Shown here piece by piece: positions 57,485 through 64,000 of a stretch of DNA of 64,000 nucleotides. The stretch is taken from contig MNCI01004678.1 in assembly GCA_015680685.1 (NCBI GenBank), positions 1,031,443 through 1,095,442 on the forward strand, given 5' to 3'. The stretch comes from Gnetum montanum (taxonomy: Eukaryota; Streptophyta; Gnetopsida; Gnetales; Gnetaceae). Numbering within the stretch: the first letter of the stretch is position 1; each line of letters begins with the position of its first letter. Position numbers and translations under genes: made by a program. The notes beneath the pieces are model-generated. The model was not told where the DNA came from, did not search any database, and was given only the letters and a program-made list of their open reading frames with translations.

Positions 57485-57648
57485 GTTCCACAAGTTTTGT
57501 ATTTTGTGTCTGTATCTAGATTTTGTTTAATCCCATACTACGACATGAAATAGTCCATGGTCATTCAATAATCCCATACTTATCCACTATTTTTAATCGA
57601 ATAAACTTGTTCCTCACTTTGTTTGACTCGAGGACAAATTTTTATTTA

Positions 57649-57660
57649 GTTGTGGGGGTA
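57649..57660 (+). promoter_or_regulatory. Element D polypurine tract
   Basis: GTTGTGGGGGTA directly before the 3' LTR. Confidence 0.85.
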
Positions 57661-58528
57661 TGATGAATCACGGTTTGCCAGACCCCGATATCAAGCATGT
57701 GATATCGGGTACCTGATATCAAAACTCGATATCTCAACCTGGATACAATATCGTATACACAATATCATGATTCCTATGTTGGCCTATAAATATAGCACTT
57801 AAGTGCACGAGAAGGGATCTTTTTACTGGTAAGTCTTTAGGTCGAGTCTTTTTGTCAGTTTCTAGTTAGCTTTTAGTTCTTTTCCAAGTGCATGCCCATA
57901 GTGTGATGCTTATAATTGTACAGAGCCTTTGTTCGAGTGTGTTGTACTTGATTGGCAATAAAGATTGAGATTACTCCATCATTACAACATTCACTTAGTT
58001 TTTAATTATTTAATTTTTAATTATTATTTATCATTTTCTTAGTTAATATTTCTTTTATTGTCATTTACTATTCATATGTTGTTAACATGAAATGAGTATG
58101 TCTTAATCACAAACATTTAAGTGTAACTATGTGGTAACCTAGTAGCGTATCAAGTAGTGCTTCAAGTGATGTGCACTTGGTAATCCCAAAAGTAGTACAT
58201 GAAGTCCAAGATGCATATAGATGATTAAGGACAGATGCTCATCACACTTAGGTAGCTTAGATTTTATTTCCTATTGCTTATTAGTTTAATCAAGTTATTT
58301 CTCATTGTCTCTAGGATTCGCATAGTATTAAAAACCACATCATACACCTCACTCTGGACTAAACCATATGTGACAAAGCAAATACTAGTCAAGGTGGGAA
58401 GACAACGAATTGCGATCAACGTATAACTATCTAGGTGCCACAACTAGTCCGTCCGTGAAGTTTGACCTAATCATGCGTACATGCTTGTATTCATATGGTT
58501 GAGCATAGGGGTACCTTGCCACTCATCA
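57661..58528 (+). repeat. Element D 3' LTR (868 bp)
   Basis: Partner of 53039-53855. The U3 array is longer (CCCCGATATC, GTGATATCGGGTACCTGATA, CTCGATATCTC, CAATATCG, CAATATCATG), followed by CTATAAATATAG. Confidence 0.92.
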
Positions 58529-58572
58529 GGCAGCTACATAAAAAGAGATATAAAATAATCTTTCTTACTTGT

Positions 58573-59416
58573 TGATGAGTGGTGAGGTACCCCTACACTC
58601 AACCATACGAATACGAGCATTTCACGCATGATCCGATCGAACTCTGTAGATGGGCTAGTTGTGGTATCTAGATAGTTACTTGCTAATCACAATTTACTAT
58701 CTTTCCACCTGGACTAGTATTTGCTTTGTCATGTATGGTTTAGTCCAGAGTGAGGTGTATGATGTGTTCCTAAACTAATGCTACTCCTGGAGGCGATGGA
58801 AAATAATCTTAGCTAAGCTAGGAGGGAAAAGGAAGAGAGAGAGCTATACTAAGAGGAGATAGGGAGAGAGAATCTAAGCTAACCTAAGTACGATGAGCAT
58901 CCATTCCTTAATCATCTGTACACATCTTAAGCCTCGTGCACAACTACCACTAGGATTACCAAGCACATGGCTGGAGTACACTATTGGGATACCAAGCAGT
59001 CACACATAGATGCTTGTGATTAAGTTGTACTCATTCTGCATTTAATAATAATTACAATTAAGTAATTAAACCAAGTGAATGCTCCAATGATGAAGTAATC
59101 TTGATCTTTATTTCCAGTCATGTGTGTGTCCAAGTACGCCACACTCGAATAAAGGATGTCGTACAATTACAATCATCACACTACGAGCATGCACTGGGAG
59201 AAAGGGTTGAGAGGAACTAAGAAATGAGCTAACTTCTAAAACTAACTGAAAGACTAACTATTTTCAAAAATGACTCCTCTTGTGCACCTAGATGTGTATT
59301 TATAGGCTCACACAGAAGTCACGATATCGTGTATTTGATATTGTTATTTGAGTTGCGATATCGCATACCCGATATCGGGGGCCCAATATCGTAGCCTAAT
59401 GAATCACGATTCATCA
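58573..59416 (-). repeat. Element E 3' LTR (844 bp)
   Basis: Minus-strand LTR, TGATGAA at 59416 to CTCATCA at 58573. U3 motifs CGATATTGGGCCCCCGATAT and CGATATCGC, then CTATAAATACAC. Hairpin arms CTTTATT and AATAAAG lie at about 59155-59105. It faces element D's 3' LTR with 44 bp between them. The 5 bp outside its end are CTTGT (58568-58572); the matching duplication lies beyond the window. Confidence 0.9.
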
Positions 59417-59429
59417 TACCCCCATGACT
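59417..59429 (-). promoter_or_regulatory. Element E polypurine tract
   Basis: AGTCATGGGGGTA on the minus strand, the same as in element B. Confidence 0.85.
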
Positions 59430-59615
59430 GAATGAAAACTTGTCCTCGAGTCAAGATGAGAACAAGCCCCATTAATTACATAGTGGATAGGTATGGGATT
59501 ATTGACTGATGGGAAATTTATTCATGCCGTAGTGGAGAACTCAATAGAACAAAATTGGAACACAACACACACACACAAAAATGCAAAATCACAAAATTAC
59601 AAAATTTTGTGGAAC

Positions 59616-62416
59616 TCATGTGGTTCCAAGTGGCGGTGGCTCCTCCATGGGTTGCTTCCCCTTGTCTTGTGCTCTAGGTTTTGGAATTTGATGATGTTGA
59701 AGTAGTGCCTAGAGCTTTTCCTCTTCCATTCGAGGATCCTGTGTCATCCATGTTGATGCTTCAATGTTTGATGGAGTCAACACCTTCCATGGACATGGTA
59801 GTTGCAGGAACATCTTATCTACTTTGACGTACTAGGCTGCAAACAACTGTCGTTCCTCCTTGTAGGCTTTGGCTTTGTCCCTGCACTCCTGAAAATTTGT
59901 AAGCCATTGAGCCAAGTTCGCTGTGACATCTTTTTATCCTTGGTAGCTTGTTTTAACCACCTCTAGTTCAAAATTTGCAACTTCCAACTTCTATAATGTT
60001 TTCTTGTGCTCTACAAATTCTACTTCATATTTGGCATAAGTGATAGCTACCTGCCCCTCAAGCTTTGTCCTCGGGTGCCCTGCTATCAACATGGCTAGAT
60101 TGGTATACCGCAGGTTTGCCAATTCCATATACTCTATAAGATCTTGAATCTGTAGGTCCTAGCTTTTAAGTTTCTCTTGGTTAACAAATGCATGTGTCCC
60201 AATATGGCCTACCAATCAGTGTGTTGAGCACTGAAAGCATTGATGTGGGCCTTAGCCATATGGATCTCCTTCTCGATGACTTGCTTGTACATTCCCACCT
60301 AGTCTTGGAAATGCTCCTTTAACTTTTCGTGCTACTTGCCCTCGTTTTGCCACGCGCTTATTTCGATGGTCATCTTCTAACAGATTGCACGTACCTTCTC
60401 CATTGAGAGGGTTCAATTTTCTCTAGCCAAATGGTTCATATCTTGATTGACCCTAATCAATTGTTCTTGTAGCTATTGAAAGTTTTCTTCAAGAACATTC
60501 TTCTATTTTTCCACAGTTGTCAATCAAAAATTGTCAACAGTAAGTTGTTTATTCTCCTCTTGTAAGGCTCTAAATGCCTTGGCGTGTGTGTAGGTTTGCG
60601 CTTGTGCCTTGGAGGCATCCCAGTTGGCCTTCTCTTTCTCCTTCGCCACTCTCTTATTGTTTGCCAACAATTTGTTGAGTTACTTGATCCTGAAGGTGTC
60701 CAGCTAGTCTGCAGGAATGAATTGAGAGGGGTCCTGTTGTGCAGCTTGTAGGGTTACGAGCCTCTCTTAGAGTTTTGCTAACTCCACTTCTACGTGCTTA
60801 ACCCTGATTTCTGCCATGACCAGCTTTCCCTTGGTAGAGATGAGCTCTGATTATGCTATTGTGACATCTTGTGGGATGTTGAACAAGGATGTCATTACTT
60901 ATCCTATTTGCAACAATTGATCAAGCACATCCTCATGCTCTGCAGGAGTCATTGGGAGACCAAACAATGTTTGAGCATCACGTGATCCTATGAAGTTTGC
61001 CAGTGGCACAACAAGGACGTTGAAGGATTCTTTGATGTGATTTGCAACCACCTCTACGGCTCCTGCTACATCCTGGTGCTGCATAACCACCATTGTGGTC
61101 CCTTCACCAATCTCAAGTTGCACCTGAAAGGATGTAGCATTCCCTGAAATCTATTGTGACCAATCAGTCTTCCCTCCTCTTGTATGAATGGACACCTCAC
61201 CCCATGCACGATCTATAGAGACAATGGGACATACGGTATCGTCAATAACGCAAAAGAGATTAGCATCATCATGACTCCCCTAACTGATCATTTTAGTGAT
61301 AGCCCTGAGATGGCTCATCGACGGTCGATAATCCTGCGGTGGTGGCAGTTGGTCTTGCTGGCTTATACTAGGCCTTGCTTCTTGTTGTTGAGTAGGCCTT
61401 GAGCTTAGAAGTTGGCTAGGCCCTACAGTTTGAGTTGCAGTGGGCCCCACCATTTGTTCTTGCTCTTGCTTTGGCTCTCGCTCTAGTGTCTCACCAGCAC
61501 TTTTCCTTGGAGTTGGTGGCTTCAATAGTTCAACAAATGAAGCATTTTGGGCTCTTCTGGGAACATCATTGGTGTACCCCAGAATTCCAACATGCTTGCA
61601 TAGCTTCTTGATGAGACAAGGGAAGGGCAACGCAAACTTCCCTATCTTGCATTCTTCAAATCACCTTAAGATCTTCATGAGATACAGATGGGGCAGGTTA
61701 GCATTAACCTTTCCCATCAATATCGCACTTCCTCTTACTGCATATGTTGAAATCCTGTTTAATCCTTTTGTGGAGAAGATGTGATAAGTACCAATCTTGA
61801 AGTAGATTCTCTCTTTCAACGTCAATTCTCCATATATCTTATCTTCTTTATCATACACCTTGTCCAACCAAACCTTTCACGCATCAGCATTGGAGCGAGT
61901 AGACAGGTGAGCAACTTTTAGCCCCATATTTGAAAGGTTTAACACTTTTGAAATGGCCTTGGTGAAAAAATCAACAGACACACCACCAATGTTAACCGTG
62001 GTGCCTTCTTCTTTATTGTGCGAAAATTGGTACATTTCTCCTAAGTACCAGGCACTACTTTTAGAGAGGATAGGCCATAATGGGGACCCTTTGAGCTGGT
62101 CCCTAATGGCCTCAAGAGCGAATTCTATGAAGGGTCCAAAGTTCAATTCCATGATCACTGTAGCTGATATGGACCCTTCACAGATGGCTTGAACACATTT
62201 TGGGGACAACGTGAGGTGTTGTCCTTATTCAGGTGCTGCAACAGCTCCACCTTCTACCTGTCCCAATTGTACAGTAGCAGGAGTCTCTTAATGGATACTG
62301 AAAGATTATGTCTCCTACTCTGTATGTTGTTTAGCAGACGCCTGTCCTCTACCTCTCTTGGGTCGCTTAGATGCACCTTAAGAGGGACCTTCTTATTATC
62401 CACGCTTTAGGGTCGT
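59616..62416 (-). pseudogene. Element E: ORF3, nearly full length
   Basis: The least damaged ORF3, about 930 codons. The start codon is ACG (62414-62416) where D has ATG. Segments: basic N-terminus; then 62209-61550 with ELNFGPFIEFALEAIRDQLK, SPLWPILSKSSAWYLGEMYQ, VNIGGVSVDFFTKAISKVLN, ELTLKERIYFKIGTYHIF and FALPFPCLIKKLCKHVGI. The last block resembles the end of the plant-transposon-protein (Transposase_32-like) domain. Next is a Gln/Pro/Ser-rich hinge (61500-61280, open), then 61123-60899 (HEDVLDQLL). The coiled-coil half (60880-59800) includes ALQEENKQLTVDN, LIEYMELANLRYTNLAMLIA and NFELEVVKTSYQ. The C-terminus is FLQLPCPWKVLTPSNIEAST and a Pro-rich end at TGA 59616-59618. No membrane segment is seen. 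Roughly a dozen stops. Confidence 0.82.
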
Positions 62417-62915
62417 TTGCAATCACACGGGGCCAATCATTAGTAAGGTTGCTTACTAAAGTTAAGTTATACCTTACTCTTTGCCTTAATGAATTTATTT
62501 TTTTATTCCGTGTGATTTAAAGTTAAAAATTTTTATGGAAATTTCCCCAAAAAGTTGTAATATTTGGTCCACTTTGCTTAGGTGGCTTCAAAGTTTAATT
62601 TCCTGGTATAGATAAGGAGATGAAATTGTTGTTAGCACCTGTTTATTATTTTTATAACTAATTACCCTTGATAGTATCCTTTGGGCGATGATGAATTTTG
62701 AAAAATTTATACGCAATTCAGTGTGTACCCTTCCCCCACGACTAAGTTGAACACTCCGGGTTCAAGTAAGTTCAAATAGAATGAAAATCAAAGCACTAGT
62801 GAGTGAGTTATGGTTATTGGAATAAGAGATGTGCAATCGCAAGTCGTAGAAGAAAATTTGAAAAACCCCCCAGTGTGAACAGTTGCAAATCATGTTGACG
62901 TTCACGGGGGGATCC
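62417..62915 (-). promoter_or_regulatory. Element E: ORF3 leader with branch point and second purine tract
   Basis: Minus strand: branch-point-like CTTACTAAT (62447-62439) ends 22 nt before the ORF3 start, but the acceptor is AA instead of AG (62418-62417). A purine tract copy AGTCGTGGGGG is at 62743-62733. The donor seen in C is not preserved (GGAGTGTTC). After the TATA box it shares GATCCCCC and TTTTTCAAATTTTC with element C. Confidence 0.5.
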
Positions 62916-63015
62916 ATATATATAAATTTTAAGGACATGATATCACGTACCTACTAGCGGGGACCCAATATCACAACCAACCCGATATCGGGGACCTGAT
63001 ATCGGGTCCTATCGA
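62916..63015 (-). promoter_or_regulatory. Element E: internal U3-like promoter before ORF3
   Basis: Reading the minus strand: ACCCGATATCAGGTCCCCGA, then TATCGGGTTGG, GTGATATTGGGTCCCCGC and TACGTGATATCATG, then TTTATATATA about 12 nt later. The GATATC array and TATA layout match the U3 of the D/E LTR family (CCCCGATATC...GATATCGGGTACC...CTATAAATA), not that of element C. No R/U5 follows. Function as a promoter is inferred. Confidence 0.65.
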
Positions 63016-64000
63016 AAATAGGGTACTTGAAAAATTTACAAATTTTTGAAACTCCAAGGTATAAATTGAGGACTTTAGGTCAATGTAAAGGGTCCAGGGT
63101 AATATAAACTAGTCATGAAGACACAAAGAGTATAATGGTGTAAAATCTGACAATGAAAGTCATGAAGAGTATGAGGAAAAATGACATGTATTGGCTCATA
63201 GAAATGTTTGAACCGGAAGGATGATAAGGGAAAGAAGAACGTTGGTAATACTTGAAGGGTATTAGATGATGTGCAAAAGATGTTTTGCAAGTGTAAATTA
63301 CAAGGGTTACACAAGTGGGTCCTCCCCAAAGCAAGTTCCAACCTATAATGTCCTTGCATAACCACACCTTAAAATGTCCATAGGCACTAGAAGGGTTAAA
63401 TGTAATCCACACCAGTTTCACAAAACACACACATGCAGATATCACCGGGATGAGATATGAATCCTATGCTACCCAAGTCATGAGTCAAGGGATTGTAGAG
63501 ATTGGAACATGAGGTAACTGACTCAGGGCACAATGAATCCAACGTGTAAGGCATGATTAGTGTGTCATTAGGCTGTCACTCCAAAATGGAGACCAAGTCC
63601 ATTCCTTTGATCAATGACATCGCATTACTTCATCCAATGATGGACAACCATAGGTGCACCATGACAACAAGGCATATGAACACTTGGCATTTCATACAAG
63701 GAAGGAGTGATTTTGCTTTGTGGCACTTGTTTTTTTTCTTTTGTAAGTATTGCTCAATCCAGAGAAGTTGCCTACCTTCAGGCATGGGTGCATGTATTTC
63801 CAGTGGGATCCCCTAGAATAGCATTATTATTATTTTTTCCTGGTTGAGTGCCTTTTGATTACTCTTACTCCCATTTTGCGTTAGATTTATAAGGATTTTA
63901 GTACAGCCAAGCTGCATGATAACTCCTACAAATGTCACCAAAGGGAATCCACAAGTTCCCTTGATGTCACACCCTAACCATTCCCTCTTGGTCCATCCTT
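63016..64000 (-). other. Element E: spacer between pol and ORF3, running off the window
   Basis: Matches D's spacer (about 55900-56850) in reverse complement, including TAGTGCCTATGGACATTTTA near 63390, the counterpart of D's 56645. No frame is supported. Integrase and the rest of pol should lie to the right of the window. Confidence 0.65.

Larger units (their letters stand above)
53039..58528 (+). mobile_element. Element D: pol-less derivative with gag and deleted ORF3
   Basis: A 5,490-bp element, TGATGAA...CTCATCA, with target duplication GGCAA (53034-53038) and GGCAG (58529-58533), 4 of 5. It keeps both LTRs, primer site, a shortened gag, the post-pol spacer with splice-like signals, both ends of ORF3 and the purine tract. 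Protease, RT, RNase H and integrase are absent. Confidence 0.92.

Noticed and set aside
61440-61784. Plus-strand frames at 61440-61784, 61953-62192 and 62189-62410
   Set aside because: All lie opposite the conserved ORF3 of element E and have no homologues among the other elements.

Overview
The window is plant nuclear DNA made almost entirely of LTR retrotransposons, most of them nested, truncated or heavily mutated. I find no intact host protein gene, tRNA, rRNA or microRNA gene. It is AT-rich, with old but still recognisable elements full of stop codons and frameshifts. That fits a large, slowly purged seed-plant genome, possibly a gymnosperm, but the species cannot be read from this sequence.

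Layout. 1-6093 is the 5' part of a minus-strand Ty3/gypsy element of Athila type (element A: LTR, primer-binding site, gag, protease, start of RT), with a younger solo LTR (S1, 4769-5716) inside its LTR. 6094-8190 is gene-free; it holds a 5S-rRNA-derived sequence heading a dispersed repeat. 8196-11015 is a truncated plus-strand Ty1/copia element. 11022-16602 holds two direct copies (R1, R2) of a strange internally repetitive sequence around a minus-strand Tat/Ogre-like remnant in which gag is joined to integrase. Element B (16603-26491, plus) is a complete but dead Athila-type element inserted in R2 with a perfect 5-bp target duplication. 26619-36018 is gene-poor and contains a second solo LTR (S2, 30334-31125). 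Element C (36024-52391, plus) is a long Athila-type element with gag, pol and a third long ORF (ORF3) between pol and the 3' LTR. Its 5' LTR is split by N1 (36831-40160), a small non-autonomous element that carries only the C-terminal half of ORF3. Element D (53039-58528, plus) has gag and a deleted ORF3 but no pol. Element E (58573 to beyond 64000, minus) faces D tail to tail and shows ORF3 and the spacer upstream of it.

How the parts work together. A-E, N1 and the solo LTRs share LTR ends (TGATGAG...CTCATCA), wherever visible a primer-binding site matching the 3' end of plant tRNA-Asp, a purine tract ending GGGGGTA, and a hairpin enclosing the AATAAA signal. Gag and pol were the replication module. 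ORF3 has an N-terminal part resembling the 'putative plant transposon protein' domain and a long coiled-coil C-terminal half. It sits where Athila elements keep their env-like gene.

The most interesting signal is upstream of ORF3. In C and E the spacer between pol and ORF3 contains a second, U3-like promoter (short motif array plus TATA box). Its array matches the array in that element's own LTR family: GGCCCCATCGATG-like in C, GATATCGGG-like in E. The sequence after the TATA box is shared by both. All four ORF3 starts are preceded by a branch-point-like sequence and, in three of four, an AG directly before the ATG, at nearly constant spacing. Together this suggests a separately transcribed and spliced third gene whose promoter motif is kept in step with the LTR.
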